From an uncultured Oscillospiraceae bacterium (GTDB taxonomy: Bacteria; Bacillota; Clostridia; Oscillospirales; Oscillospiraceae), in NCBI GenBank assembly GCA_910579965.1, contig CAJTWF010000019.1:1-46960 (forward strand): a stretch of DNA of 46,960 bases, read 5' to 3'. This document shows, in pieces, positions 39,402 to 46,960 of the stretch. The number at the start of each line of letters is the position of its first letter. The stretch's first letter is position 1. Below the pieces are notes generated by a model. The model did no database searches. It was given only the letters and a program-made list of their open reading frames with translations, and was not told where the DNA came from. A program made the position numbers and the translations under genes.

Positions 39402-41507
39402 TTATTCAGCGGCGGGGGAAGCCTTCTTCTTCCTTCCCGACGCGGGAGCGGCGGTTTTGGCGGCCTTCCCGGCGGCTCTCGCCGCGGTTCTGGCCGGAGC
39501 GGAGGCGGCGGGAACATCCCCCTTGGCGGGCTTTCTCACCGCGGCCTTTTTCGCGGCGGGCTTCTCCGGCCGCTTGGCCTGGGCCTTGGGCTTGGGGCGC
39601 AGCTTGCCCTGGCCCCGCAGGAACACCGCGCCAAAGGGCGGTATGCGGATGGACACGGAGCTCTCCTGGCCGTGAGACGGCTTCCACTCCACCTTGCAGG
39701 GGGCGGCGTTCACCGCGCCGGTGCCGCCATACTTCGCCTCGTCGGAGTTGAACACCTCCGCGTACTCCTTCACCGGCGGGCAGCCGAAGCGGTAGTCCTC
39801 ATAGGTGTTGGGGTTGAAGTTGATGGCGCACACCAGCTCGCGGCCCGACTTGTCCCGGCGCAGGAAGACCACCACGTTGTTCTGGTTGTCGTCGGGCACC
39901 AGCCACTGGAAGCCCTCCCAGCTGCAGTCGTCCTCCCAGAGCTCGCTGGCGCTGAGATAGAAGTGGTTGAGGTCCTTGATATACTGATGGAGCTGGCGGT
40001 TGCCCTCGTTTTCCAGCACGCCCCAGTCCAGCTGGTCCTCAAAGTGCCACTCCTGCTCCGTGCCCAGCTCCACGCCCATAAAGCTCAGCTTCTTGCCCGG
40101 GTGGGCCATGGTGTAGCCGTAAAAGCCCCGCACGCCGGCCAGCTTCTGCCACGCGTCGCCGGGCATCTTGCCCAGCACGGACCCCTTCATGTGGACCACC
40201 TCGTCGTGGCTGAGGGGGAGAACGTAGTTCTCCGAGAAGGCGTAGAACATGGAGAAGGTGATGTCCTTGTGGTTGCCCTGGCGGAACCAGGGGTCCATCT
40301 TCAGATAGTGGCACATGTCGTTCATCCAGCCCATGTTCCACTTCAGGTTGAAGCCCAGGCCGCCGATGCCGTTGGGTCCGATCACGTCGGAGGGCCGGGT
40401 CACCAGGGGCCAGGCCGTGGACTCCTCGGCCACCATCAGCACGTCCGGATTGACCGTGAAGGCGGTCTTGTTGAGCGCCTGGAGGAACGCGATGGCCTCC
40501 AGATTCTCCTTTCCGCCGTTCTGGTTGGGGATCCACTCCCCGTCCCGGCGGTCATAGTCCAGATACAGCATGGAGGCCACCGCGTCCACCCGGATGCCGT
40601 CGATGTGGTACTCCTTGAGCCAGAAGGCGGCGGAGGAGAGCAGGAAGCTCTTCACCTCTTTCCGGCCGTAGTCGAACACCCGGGTGCCCCAGGAGGCGTG
40701 CTCCCCCTTCCGGGGGTCGGCGTACTCGTAGCAGGCTGTGCCGTCGAACTCGTAGAGGCCGTGGGCGTCCTTGCAGAAGTGGGAGGGAACCCAGTCGAGA
40801 ATGATGCCGACGCCGTTCTGGTGCATATAGTCCACAAAGAACATGAAGTCCTCGGGGGTGCCGTAACGGGAGGTGGGGGCGTAGTAGCCGGTGCACTGGT
40901 AGCCCCAGCTGGGGTCGTAGGGATACTCGGTCACAGGCAGCAGCTCGATGAAGTTAAAGCCCATATCCCTGACATAGGGGGCCAGCTCCCTGGCCAGGGT
41001 GCGGTAGTCGATGAAGTCCCCGTTCTCGCGGCGCTTCCAGGAGCCCAGGTGGACCTCGTAGATATTCAGCGGCGCGGTGTAGATGGGGGTGCTGCGGCGG
41101 CTCTCCCGCCAGGCCCCGTCGCCCCACCGGTAGCCGTCGATGGTGTAGAGCTTGCTGGCGGTGCCGGGGCGGGTCTCGGCGTGGAAGGCGTAGGGGTCCG
41201 CCTTCATCCGCTCCACGCCGTCCGGACCTGTGACGGCGAACTTATAGGCGTCGTAGGTGCTGCCGCCGGGGACGAAGCGCTCCCAGATGCCGTCGGTGAT
41301 CTTGGCCATGGGGTGGGCCCCGGCGTCCCAGGAATTGAAATCACCCACCACGGAGACAGCCCTGGCCCGCGGCGCCCAGACGCGGAACATATAACCGTCT
41401 ACTCCGTCGTGGGTGACAGCGTGGGCGCCCATGTATTCGTAGGCACTGATTGCCGTCCCCTCATGAAAGAGGTACTTGTTTAAGTCGTCTGCTTCTCTGT
41501 AGGGCAT
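39402..41507 (-). CDS. glgB: Glycogen branching enzyme with a basic Ala/Lys/Pro-rich tail
   Basis: GlgB (701 residues, GH13) cuts alpha-1,4 chains and reattaches them as alpha-1,6 branches. A CBM48 domain comes first (FRVWAPRARAVSVVGDFNSW). The catalytic barrel has nucleophile Asp308 in GIRVDAVASML and acid/base Glu361 in VAEESTAW, with the usual 53-residue spacing. Residues 636-701 form an unexpected tail: about 23 Ala, 13 Lys and 6 Arg in 66 residues with Pro breaks, like histone H1 or bacterial histone-like tails. Known GlgB proteins end near FLRG(x). The tail may bind polyanions, surfaces or partners, or simply be disordered. ATG 41507 follows GGGAGGATCACT. It is the first gene of glgBCD. 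Confidence 0.95.
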   Translation of the reverse strand: MPYREADDLNKYLFHEGTAISAYEYMGAHAVTHDGVDGYMFRVWAPRARAVSVVGDFNSWDAGAHPMAKITDGIWERFVPGGSTYDAYKFAVTGPDGVERMKADPYAFHAETRPGTASKLYTIDGYRWGDGAWRESRRSTPIYTAPLNIYEVHLGSWKRRENGDFIDYRTLARELAPYVRDMGFNFIELLPVTEYPYDPSWGYQCTGYYAPTSRYGTPEDFMFFVDYMHQNGVGIILDWVPSHFCKDAHGLYEFDGTACYEYADPRKGEHASWGTRVFDYGRKEVKSFLLSSAAFWLKEYHIDGIRVDAVASMLYLDYDRRDGEWIPNQNGGKENLEAIAFLQALNKTAFTVNPDVLMVAEESTAWPLVTRPSDVIGPNGIGGLGFNLKWNMGWMNDMCHYLKMDPWFRQGNHKDITFSMFYAFSENYVLPLSHDEVVHMKGSVLGKMPGDAWQKLAGVRGFYGYTMAHPGKKLSFMGVELGTEQEWHFEDQLDWGVLENEGNRQLHQYIKDLNHFYLSASELWEDDCSWEGFQWLVPDDNQNNVVVFLRRDKSGRELVCAINFNPNTYEDYRFGCPPVKEYAEVFNSDEAKYGGTGAVNAAPCKVEWKPSHGQESSVSIRIPPFGAVFLRGQGKLRPKPKAQAKRPEKPAAKKAAVRKPAKGDVPAASAPARTAARAAGKAAKTAAPASGRKKKASPAAE

Positions 41508-41567
41508 AGTGATCCTCCCATTTGTGTCGGCGGCTGGAAAATGAAACCAACAGCCGGGTTGTCCACT

Positions 41568-41597
41568 ATTATACTCCATCCCGCCGCCTACCGTCAA
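41568..41597 (-). promoter_or_regulatory. Promoter of glgBCD
   Basis: Minus-strand TTGACG (41597-41592) and TATAAT (41573-41568) are spaced 18 bp apart, 61 bases upstream of the glgB start codon. Confidence 0.75.
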
Positions 41598-41776
41598 GGC
41601 AACGGGAAATAGTTTTTTAACGGTAAAAGCCACAAAAAATCGTGGCAAATAATGTCAATTTCAACAAAAACCATCCAGAAAAGCAGGTAGTATATGGCTG
41701 TTTTTTATATAATTCGTCAATATATCCAGTTTCCAGGGGCCAAAGGGGACATATTTCTGAATTTTTGGAAAAGGTG

Positions 41777-41805
41777 TTTACTTTCATAAAGTGAAGTGCT
41801 AAAAT
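41777..41805 (+). promoter_or_regulatory. Promoter of the yerC operon with a small palindrome
   Basis: TTTACT (41777-41782) and TAAAAT (41800-41805) are 17 bp apart. ACTTT-CAT-AAAGT (41780-41792) lies in the spacer and is a possible operator, perhaps for the TrpR-like product. The region 41598-41776 is AT-rich and shows no gene. Confidence 0.6.
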
Positions 41806-41838
41806 AGAGCCATCCATGATTCAACGGAGGAGGATCTG

Positions 41839-42156
41839 ATGGCAAGGATCACAAAGAAGGAAAAGAGCGACGGCCTGTACCGGGCCATTCTGACCCTGCG
41901 GAACGAGGAGGAGGTCTACGACTTCTTTCAGGATCTCTGCACCGTCACCGAGCTGCGGGCCATGGAACAGCGCTTCGAGGTGGCGGCCCTGCTCAAGCAG
42001 GGGATGATCTATAACGACATCCTGGCGCGGACAGGGGCCTCCAGCGCCACCATCAGCCGGGTGAACCGCTCCCTGGCCTTTGGCCACGGGGGCTACCAGG
42101 TATTTTTTGACCGCCAGGAGCAGCAGCTGGCCGCGCCGGAGGCGGCCGGAGAGTGA
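41839..42156 (+). CDS. YerC/YecD-family TrpR-related DNA-binding protein
   Basis: This 105-residue protein belongs to the TrpR-like YerC/YecD family. The conserved core is ILTLRNEEEVYDFFQDLCTVTELRAMEQRFEVAALL, followed by the helix-turn-helix YNDILARTGASSATISRVNRSLAFG. Family members are usually small regulators of unknown ligand in Firmicutes. A strong GGAGGAGGATCTG precedes the ATG. The stop overlaps the GTG start of the methyltransferase, so both are translated together. Confidence 0.92.
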   Translation: MARITKKEKSDGLYRAILTLRNEEEVYDFFQDLCTVTELRAMEQRFEVAALLKQGMIYNDILARTGASSATISRVNRSLAFGHGGYQVFFDRQEQQLAAPEAAGE

Positions 42157-42902
42157 GCGCCTATCAGGCCCTGGCCAGGGTATACGACGCGCTGACAGGC
42201 GACGTGGGCTACCAGAGGCGGGCCGACTACCTGGAGAAATTGTTCCAGAAGAGCCGCATTCCCGTGCATACCGTGCTGGATCTCGCCTGCGGCACCGGGG
42301 CCATGACCGCCGTCCTGACAGAGCGGGGGTACGAGCTCATCGGCGTGGACAGCAGTCCGGACATGCTGGCCGCAGCCCGGGAGAAGGCGACGGGGCTGAC
42401 CGGCGTGATGCCGGTGTTCCTCAACCAGGACATGCCGGCGCTGGATCTCTACGGCACCGTGGACGCGGCGGTGTGCTGTCTGGACAGCCTGAACTATCTG
42501 ACCAGCCCCCGGGACGTGCAGAGGACCTTCGAGCGGCTGCATCTGTTTATCTCCCCGGGGGGCCTGCTGGTGTTCGACGTCAACAGCGCCTTCAAGCTGG
42601 CCAGCCTGGACGGGCAGGTGTTTCTGGACGAGACGGAGGACGTCTACTGCGTATGGCGGTCCGAGTACGACAAGCGCAGCAGAGTCTGCTCCTATTGGAT
42701 GGATATCTTTACACGCCGCCCGGACGGCCAGTGGGACCGTGCCGGCGAGGAGCACCGGCAGAAGGCCTACGAGGTGGAGGAGCTGCGCTCCTGGCTGCTG
42801 GAGGCGGGGTTCAACCGTATCCGCACCTATGGCGACTGCCGGATGAGCGGCCCCAGGGAGAATGAACAGCGCATTTATTTCTCCGCCATCCGGGGGAGGT
42901 AG
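42153..42902 (+). CDS. Class I SAM-dependent methyltransferase
   Basis: This 249-residue protein has the SAM motif VLDLACGTGAMTAVL, the acidic strand ELIGVDSSPDMLAAAR, the post-motif AAVCCLDSLNYL and the ISPGGLLVFDVNS strand. The N-terminal YQALARVYDALTGD and the C-terminal WRSEYDKRS and EEHRQKAYEVEELRSWLLEAGF resemble the Firmicute YqeM-type methyltransferases. The substrate is unknown. The start is GTG at 42153, overlapping the yerC stop. The 3' end overlaps the broken minus-strand gene by 28 bases. Confidence 0.9.
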   Translation: MSAYQALARVYDALTGDVGYQRRADYLEKLFQKSRIPVHTVLDLACGTGAMTAVLTERGYELIGVDSSPDMLAAAREKATGLTGVMPVFLNQDMPALDLYGTVDAAVCCLDSLNYLTSPRDVQRTFERLHLFISPGGLLVFDVNSAFKLASLDGQVFLDETEDVYCVWRSEYDKRSRVCSYWMDIFTRRPDGQWDRAGEEHRQKAYEVEELRSWLLEAGFNRIRTYGDCRMSGPRENEQRIYFSAIRGR

Positions 42903-43117
42903 GGGGCGGTATTGGCCAGGACCTTGGATGTTTTCAGGATGTCCGCGGTGTGCTGGCTGACGTTATCCACCAGGCGGCGCAGGCAGGCCCGGGCGCACTC
43001 GCTGGAAAAGTCGTGGCTTTGATCCTGCACCACTCCGCTCAGCATCATCAGGTCGCCGCCCAGGTCCAGATAGTCCAGGTAGAGCTCTGTCAGACGGTCA
43101 GCTGTCTATGTATCCAT
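42875..43117 (-). pseudogene. Small gene of unknown function broken by a stop at codon 4
   Basis: On the minus strand AAGGAGGCC precedes ATG 43117, which reads Met-Asp-Thr then TAG (43108-43106). The same frame continues for 76 open codons: TADRLTELYLDYLDLGGDL, MMLSGVVQDQSHDFSSECAR, LRRLVDNVSQHTADILKTS, to TAA at 42877-42875. The good ribosome site, high-GC codon use and helical amphipathic composition argue that the frame was coding until recently. An internal start (ATG ATG within DLMMLSG) could still give about 55 residues. I do not recognise the family. Confidence 0.6.
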
Positions 43118-43239
43118 TGTGTGTGGCCTCCTTAATATGGATGTTACCATTATACATCAAAAAGAGATGACTGCCAATCCTTTTTGATTGATGTTGTGGA
43201 AATTCATCTGGAAACTTAGTCATACTTTTAGGAGTAAAC

Positions 43240-43449
43240 ATGCTTCAGTATAAAATGAACGTATTACAGGAGTTAAAAAATGCCGGATACTCTACCTACC
43301 GTATTCGGGCGGAAAAAATCCTATCGGAAGGAACCATGCAGCGCCTTCGCACCGGCAGTACGGCCATCACCGTGGAGAGCCTGGGTATTCTCTGCAACAT
43401 CCTCCGCTGTCAGCCCGGCGACATTTTAGAGTGGGCAGCGGAGGCGTAA
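43240..43449 (+). CDS. Small HTH protein, first of three in tandem
   Basis: This 69-residue protein looks like a Cro/CI-type HTH of the HTH_26 kind: MNVLQELKNAGYSTYRIRAE, LSEGTMQRLRTGSTAITVESL and NILRCQPGDILEW. The C-terminal CQPGDILEW is the hallmark. TAGGAGTAAAC precedes the ATG. It is about 60% identical by eye to the third gene of the cluster (43681-43890), so one is a duplicate of the other, with an unrelated HTH gene between them. Confidence 0.88.
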   Translation: MLQYKMNVLQELKNAGYSTYRIRAEKILSEGTMQRLRTGSTAITVESLGILCNILRCQPGDILEWAAEA

Positions 43450-43458
43450 TCAGATTTT

Positions 43459-43671
43459 ATGGAGATTTTATCAGCCAATTTGTTAGATTTACGTAAACAG
43501 AGAAGTCTGTCACGGCAGATGGTAGCGGATGCCATCCACATTTCCGTGCGGACTTACCAGAGATATGAAAACAACGAGCGTGAGCCGACAGCGCCTGTTC
43601 TGGTAGCTCTTGCCGATTTTTATGGCGTATCCATTGATTACCTGACAGGCCGGAAAGGGTTGTGTGAATAA
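43459..43671 (+). CDS. Small XRE-family HTH protein, second of three
   Basis: This 70-residue XRE regulator has a complete HTH_3 domain: LLDLRKQRSLSRQMVADAIHI, SVRTYQRYENNEREPTAP and LALADFYG-like ADFYGVSIDYLTGRK. It differs in subfamily from the genes on either side. It begins 9 bases after the first HTH gene, with GGAGG a little far upstream, so translation is probably coupled. Confidence 0.88.
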   Translation: MEILSANLLDLRKQRSLSRQMVADAIHISVRTYQRYENNEREPTAPVLVALADFYGVSIDYLTGRKGLCE

Positions 43672-43680
43672 CTGGGAGAT

Positions 43681-43890
43681 ATGCTTCGATACAAAACCAA
43701 TTTACAGCAGCGGCTCAAGGAAGCCGGATACTCCACCTATCGGCTGCGGAAGGAAAGGCTTCTGCCGGAGAGTACCGTGCAGAAGCTGCGTACCGGGAAT
43801 ACCACGATTACTCTGGAGAGCTTAAACGTGGTGTGCAGCATCCTCCGCTGCCAGCCCGGTGATATTCTGGAGTGGGCAGCAGAGGACTGA
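43681..43890 (+). CDS. Small HTH protein, third of three (paralogue of the first)
   Basis: This 69-residue protein repeats the design of the first gene: LQQRLKEAGYSTYRLRKERL, PESTVQKLRTGNTTITLESL and SILRCQPGDILEW. The gene lies 9 bases after the second HTH gene and 41 bases before hslO, so all four may share a transcript. Proteins of this size usually bind DNA as dimers. Their targets are not evident from sequence. Confidence 0.88.
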   Translation: MLRYKTNLQQRLKEAGYSTYRLRKERLLPESTVQKLRTGNTTITLESLNVVCSILRCQPGDILEWAAED

Positions 43891-43931
43891 ATGCCCGCTC
43901 ATTCAACAACAAGCAGAAAGGAACCTCCTTT

Positions 43932-44810
43932 ATGGATAAATTAGTTCGGGCCATCACCGCTGGCGGCATGGTCCAGGCCGTTGCCGTTTCCACAAGGGAT
44001 CTGACGGAGCGGGCCAGAAATATTCAAAAATCCCTCCCTGTGGCCACGGCCACTCTGGGCCGCGCCCTGGCGGCCGCCTCCATGATGGGCAACGCCCTGA
44101 AGGACCCGCGGGCCAGTCTGACCCTGCAAATCAGAGGCGGCGGTCCCCTGGGGACCATTCTGGCGGTGTCCGACGCGGCGGGCAACGTCCGGGGCTACGT
44201 TCAGAACCCCCAGACGGATTTCCCTCTGCGTCCGGACGGCAAGCTGGATGTAGGCGGGGCCGTGGGGAGCGAGGGGACGCTGACCGTCATCAAGGATCTG
44301 GGAATGAAGGAGCCCTACACCGGCAGCGTGGGACTGCTGGGGGGTGAGATCGCTGAGGATCTGGCTGCCTACTTTGTGGAGAGCGAGCAGATTCCCACGG
44401 CCTGCGCCCTGGGGGTGCTGGTAGATCGGGACCAGAGCGTCCGGGCGGCAGGTGGGTATATCATCCAGCTCCTGCCCGGCGCGGGCGAGGACGTGATTGC
44501 CCGGGTAGAGGGCGGTGTAATGGCCGCCGGCCCTGTCACGGGACTGCTGGAGCGGGAGAGCAGCCCGGAGGCGCTGCTGAGGACTGTTCTCAGCGATTTT
44601 GAAGTGGAGATTTTGGAGACCGCACCGGTGGAATACCGTTGCTATTGCAGCCGGGACCGGGTGGAACGGGCCCTCATCAGCATGGGCACGGAGGAACTGG
44701 AGGACATGCTGGCCCAGCAGGGCGGATGTGAGCTAGGGTGCCAGTTCTGCGACACAGTCTACCGCTTCTCCGCTCAGGAGCTGCGCGCACTCATCGACAA
44801 TATGAAATAA
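43932..44810 (+). CDS. hslO: Hsp33 redox-regulated chaperone
   Basis: Hsp33 (292 residues) is a holdase chaperone switched on by oxidants. The zinc/redox centre is complete: Cys237 and Cys239 in EYRCYCSRDRVERAL and Cys270 and Cys273 in LGCQFCDTVYRF, giving the CxC...CxxC pattern with the usual spacing of about 30. The N-terminal domain shows AVAVSTRDLTERARNIQ, PVATATLGRALAA, GGPLGTILAV and GYVQNP. ATG 43932 follows AAAGGAACCTCCTTT. It stands after the three-HTH cluster and before a perfect 36-bp palindrome. Confidence 0.97.
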   Translation: MDKLVRAITAGGMVQAVAVSTRDLTERARNIQKSLPVATATLGRALAAASMMGNALKDPRASLTLQIRGGGPLGTILAVSDAAGNVRGYVQNPQTDFPLRPDGKLDVGGAVGSEGTLTVIKDLGMKEPYTGSVGLLGGEIAEDLAAYFVESEQIPTACALGVLVDRDQSVRAAGGYIIQLLPGAGEDVIARVEGGVMAAGPVTGLLERESSPEALLRTVLSDFEVEILETAPVEYRCYCSRDRVERALISMGTEELEDMLAQQGGCELGCQFCDTVYRFSAQELRALIDNMK

Positions 44811-44812
44811 GC

Positions 44813-44848
44813 GGCTGCCGGCGGTCCCACGTGGGACCGCCGGCAGCC
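44813..44848. repeat. 36-bp perfect palindrome after hslO
   Basis: GGCTGCCGGCGGTCCCAC (44813-44830) is followed immediately by its exact complement (44831-44848). No T-run follows, though it could still end or stabilise the hslO transcript. It matches the element at 1215-1250 in length and position of GCCGGC blocks, with paired substitutions. Bases 44849-45014 contain no gene that I can support. Confidence 0.75.
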
Positions 44849-45014
44849 TGCTGCTTGCCTTCTGAGCGTTTGATATGTTTTTCATTATGAATACTCCCCG
44901 CAGCGCAGTTAAAAAACATCCGCAGGTTATCTGCTTTATGGGGGGCGTATCACGATCATAATTCCTCTTTACAGGGCATCTGTGTATATAATATGTTCCT
45001 GAAAGAGACTACAA

Positions 45015-45620
45015 TTACTTGTGGAGCAGGGGGGAGAGCGGTTTGTAGATCAGAAAAGCCAGAGCCATGTCCAGCAGACCTTTGAGGAGAGTAAAGGGTG
45101 CATTGAAGATCACAAGACAGGCCATCAAACCGTCCACCGAGGGGATCAATTCCTGGTACATACCAATAATCACATCCAGGGGCATAAAAACGGTGTAGAA
45201 GGGATAGGAAATAAAGTAGTTAACCGGCACACTGCACAGAGCCATCACTACAGCGCCCACCAAGGCGCCGATGAGCGCTCCAGCTCTGGTTTTCTTATAT
45301 CGGTAGATCAGCCCTGCGGGGATGACAAAGCAAATCCCCAGCAAGAAGTTGCACAACTCGCCTACACCGTTGGTAGAGCTCATGGTAAGGTTAACCAAAT
45401 TCTTTACCAGACAGACAACTGCACCGCTGACCGGTCCCAGGCTGAAGGCGGCCAGAAGGGCGGGCAGCTCGGAGAAGTCCATCTTAACGAAGGTTGGAAT
45501 GAGGAAGGGAATAGGGAAGTCTAGGGCCATAAGAATAGTGGCTACGGCTGAGAGCATGGCAGTGACAGCAATTTTGTGGGTTCTCTTGGTGGAAGGGGAT
45601 GCGTTGGGTAGCGTTGACAT
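45015..45620 (-). CDS. ribU: Riboflavin ECF transporter S component RibU
   Basis: This 201-residue membrane protein has about six spans and is the substrate-binding subunit of an energy-coupling-factor riboflavin importer. Family marks are KIAVTAMLSAVATILMALDF, the VKMDFSELPALLAAFSLGP loop, AVVCLVKNLVNLT and NFLLG, and a C-terminal NAPFTLLKGLLDM. The EcfA/A'/T module is not in the window. The start ATG 45620 follows AAAGGAGCC. An FMN riboswitch immediately upstream confirms the substrate class. Confidence 0.95.
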   Translation of the reverse strand: MSTLPNASPSTKRTHKIAVTAMLSAVATILMALDFPIPFLIPTFVKMDFSELPALLAAFSLGPVSGAVVCLVKNLVNLTMSSTNGVGELCNFLLGICFVIPAGLIYRYKKTRAGALIGALVGAVVMALCSVPVNYFISYPFYTVFMPLDVIIGMYQELIPSVDGLMACLVIFNAPFTLLKGLLDMALAFLIYKPLSPLLHK

Positions 45621-45710
45621 AAAAACAGGCTCCTTTACAGAAATATCCAAAGACAATCCATCCTCGGAGTATTGCCGCAAAGGAGCGCAAAAACACGCTG
45701 CCAGCGAACA

Positions 45711-45836
45711 TCTTCTTCCATCCAGACTGTAACTGTCGGTACCGGATTTTCACCGGTTCAACGCTTGCGCGGTCGCGGACTTATGCCTTGTGAGACACTC
45801 ACCGCCGGTGGGGACTTGCACCCCGCCCTGAAGACG
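45711..45836 (-). ncRNA. FMN riboswitch (RFN element)
   Basis: On the minus strand the conserved RFN blocks appear in order: GGGCGGGGTGCAAGTCCCCA, ACCGGCGGTGA, AAGTCCGCGA, ACCGGTGAAAATCCGGTACC and GACAGTTACAGTCTGGATG. Downstream a short CGCT/AGCG stem followed by TGTTTTT (about 45685-45705) may be the expression platform. FMN binding should turn ribU off. Confidence 0.96.
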
Positions 45837-45857
45837 AATTATTTGTTGGTGTACTCT

Positions 45858-45885
45858 ATTATACTCACCATAAGAAAAAATGCAA
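45858..45885 (-). promoter_or_regulatory. Promoter of ribU
   Basis: Minus-strand TTGCAT (45885-45880) and TATAAT (45863-45858) are separated by 16 bp, about 20 bases before the RFN element. Confidence 0.8.
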
Positions 45886-45963
45886 GGATTATTTTTGTAA
45901 GCAGTAGATAGTGCCTGCATAAGAAGTTAGGATTGTGATAGAATGGAAATATCTAGATAGCGA

Positions 45964-46190
45964 CTATACGTGTTAAGCACGTATAGCAGCCCAAATAGCG
46001 ATACAACGAACACGAGCTGCGGCGATAAAAGCATCCGAGGTTTTGGCATAGCAGGTGGCAATACCTCTCCAGCGTTTCAAAGACAGAAAGCAGTTTTCTA
46101 CCAGGTAACGCAATTTATAGAGATACTTGTCATATTACTCCCGAATAAGAACATAGGAAATCGGTCTGTGCAGAAAGAAAGCGGAGACCA
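45964..46190 (-). pseudogene. IS5-family transposase C-terminal remnant
   Basis: Minus-strand text DKYLYKLRYLVENCFLSLK, RWRGIATCYAKTSDAF, AARVRCIAIWAAIRA then TAA (45975-45973) is the C-terminal end of an IS5-type (IS427 group) transposase, including the YxxRHxVEN-like Glu region. An in-frame TAA lies just before DKYLY, near 46130-46140, so the gene is broken. The perfect stem CTATACGTG (45964-45972)/CACGTATAG (45978-45986) covers its stop codon. Confidence 0.75.
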
Positions 46191-46261
46191 TATCAGGGCG
46201 ATGTTGTAAGGTTCGCATGAAGGAAGCCGTTTTATGGCGGAAATCGTACTTGGTCCGAGGC

Positions 46262-46960
46262 AATACTATTTCTTATTCTTTATTAAAAGATTTAATTATC
46301 CAATCTCTGCCCGAGATGCTGGAAATGACTTGGTTAGACAAAGAGCAAATAGAATCGCACAATCGCTCGACAACTTTTTCCAGAGAAGCAAATACTTTGT
46401 TATGGAATCCACACTTTCGAATTTATTTCCAAATCTATCCAATAGGGTTCATTTCAGGCGTATATGGTGGGATATAGAATCAGAAAGCATCCCTCGCCAG
46501 TCAGCGGCTCTACCCTTCATAGGCATAGCGATACTCCCGGATATGGTGGCAAGGCACACTGAGACGAATCCCTTTTTCACTCCAGCAGTATTTTGGCTTG
46601 TGGATCCGCCCAAATCCAGCCTCATCCTGAAACATTAACCGAACCGTCTTTCCGCTGAGGATCACTTTCAGCCCCTGGACGGTAGCGTTAATTTTTTTGA
46701 GGCCGCTATTTCGTCCTCGCTGGCCTTCTTTGGGTGCTTGCTTCGGGGCATTACTTTGCGCCATCCATGTCGGTGCAGCACACAATAAATCTGTCTCTGC
46801 TGGCGGGATGATCTGCGGCACTTTGATATGCTTTCGCAATCTCGCTGATCTCTATCAGTTCTCCTTGTGCTGCAAAAATTGGTGAAACAGATACGGAACG
46901 AAGACTTAGAGCCTGTTTAATATCTCGACGTGTATGGATTGGCGAGTGGATTTTTTGCCC
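46262..46960 (-). pseudogene. IS630-family transposase remnant, running off the window
   Basis: Reading down from the window end, one frame gives LHRHGWRKVMPRSKHPKKAS, a shifted frame gives VILSGKTVRLMFQDEAGFG with RINKPKYCW-like RIHKPKYCW, and then VPCHHIREYRYAYEG. The sequence GVEPLTGEGCFLIL is next, joined abruptly to the PPYTPEMNPI region that carries two stops, and then EVV-type C-terminal SLEKVVERLCDSICSLSNQ. There are thus frameshifts, two nonsense codons and a deletion of about 50 codons. The terminal repeat AATACTATTTCTT lies at about 46264-46276. It is related to the copies at 20 and 28 kb. Confidence 0.82.

Noticed and set aside
42950..43135. 61-codon plus-strand frame after the methyltransferase
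   Set aside because: It is the opposite strand of the broken minus-strand gene, which has the better ribosome site and composition.

Overview
The window looks like chromosomal DNA of a high-GC, low-oxygen-lifestyle Firmicute, most likely an Oscillospirales/Oscillospiraceae gut bacterium of the Flavonifractor, Lawsonibacter or Intestinimonas kind. The reasons are the GC-rich Firmicute-type coding style with AGGAGG ribosome sites, a GlgC/GlgD pair, a split purine step (PurO-like IMP cyclohydrolase plus a stand-alone AICAR transformylase), a YerC/TrpR-like regulator, Hsp33 and an FMN-riboswitch-controlled RibU. This assignment is inference; no rRNA or tRNA gene was seen.

Layout. 1-0.4 kb: insertion-sequence debris. 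0.6-1.2 kb: a RibD/DHFR-fold reductase. 1.2-1.5 kb: palindromic repeats. 1.5-5.8 kb: carAB (minus) with an attenuator-like leader containing a small reading frame. 6.1-14.3 kb: a purine operon, purE-purC-purF-purM-purN-purO-purB-purH, behind a ZTP riboswitch. 14.4-18.8 kb: CPBP protease and CDP-alcohol phosphatidyltransferase (minus), then oligoendopeptidase F and a PflX-like radical SAM protein (plus). 18.8-19.7 kb: an HTH/DUF3796 pair.

19.9-28.6 kb is an accessory segment. It holds IS630 and IS256 remnants and a decayed mobilization module (small mob protein, truncated MobC, relaxase joined to a sigma-like protein). It also holds an intact antimicrobial-peptide type module: YxeA, two permeases and an ATPase on the minus strand, facing a response regulator and sensor kinase on the plus strand, with four CCTTGAG repeats at exact 11-bp spacing between them.

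28.6-32.6 kb: a hybrid sensor kinase and a lipoprotein solute-binding protein behind a near-consensus promoter. 32.7-41.5 kb: a 47-residue protein and the glycogen cluster glgB-glgC-glgD / glgA-glgP (minus), in which GlgB carries an unusual histone H1-like tail. 41.8-44.8 kb: YerC, a methyltransferase, a small gene broken by an early stop, three tiny HTH genes and hslO. 45.0-46.0 kb: ribU with its FMN riboswitch. 46.0-46.96 kb: IS5 and IS630 remnants.

Functionally the window joins nucleotide synthesis (carbamoyl phosphate, then IMP to AMP), storage-glycogen metabolism with a nearby two-component/binding-protein sensor, and envelope-stress defence. The most unusual points are a PurF lacking its N-terminal catalytic cysteine and oxyanion Asn, the GlgB tail, the carAB leader peptide, a 36-bp palindrome family with compensatory changes, and the exactly phased heptamer array of the peptide-response locus.
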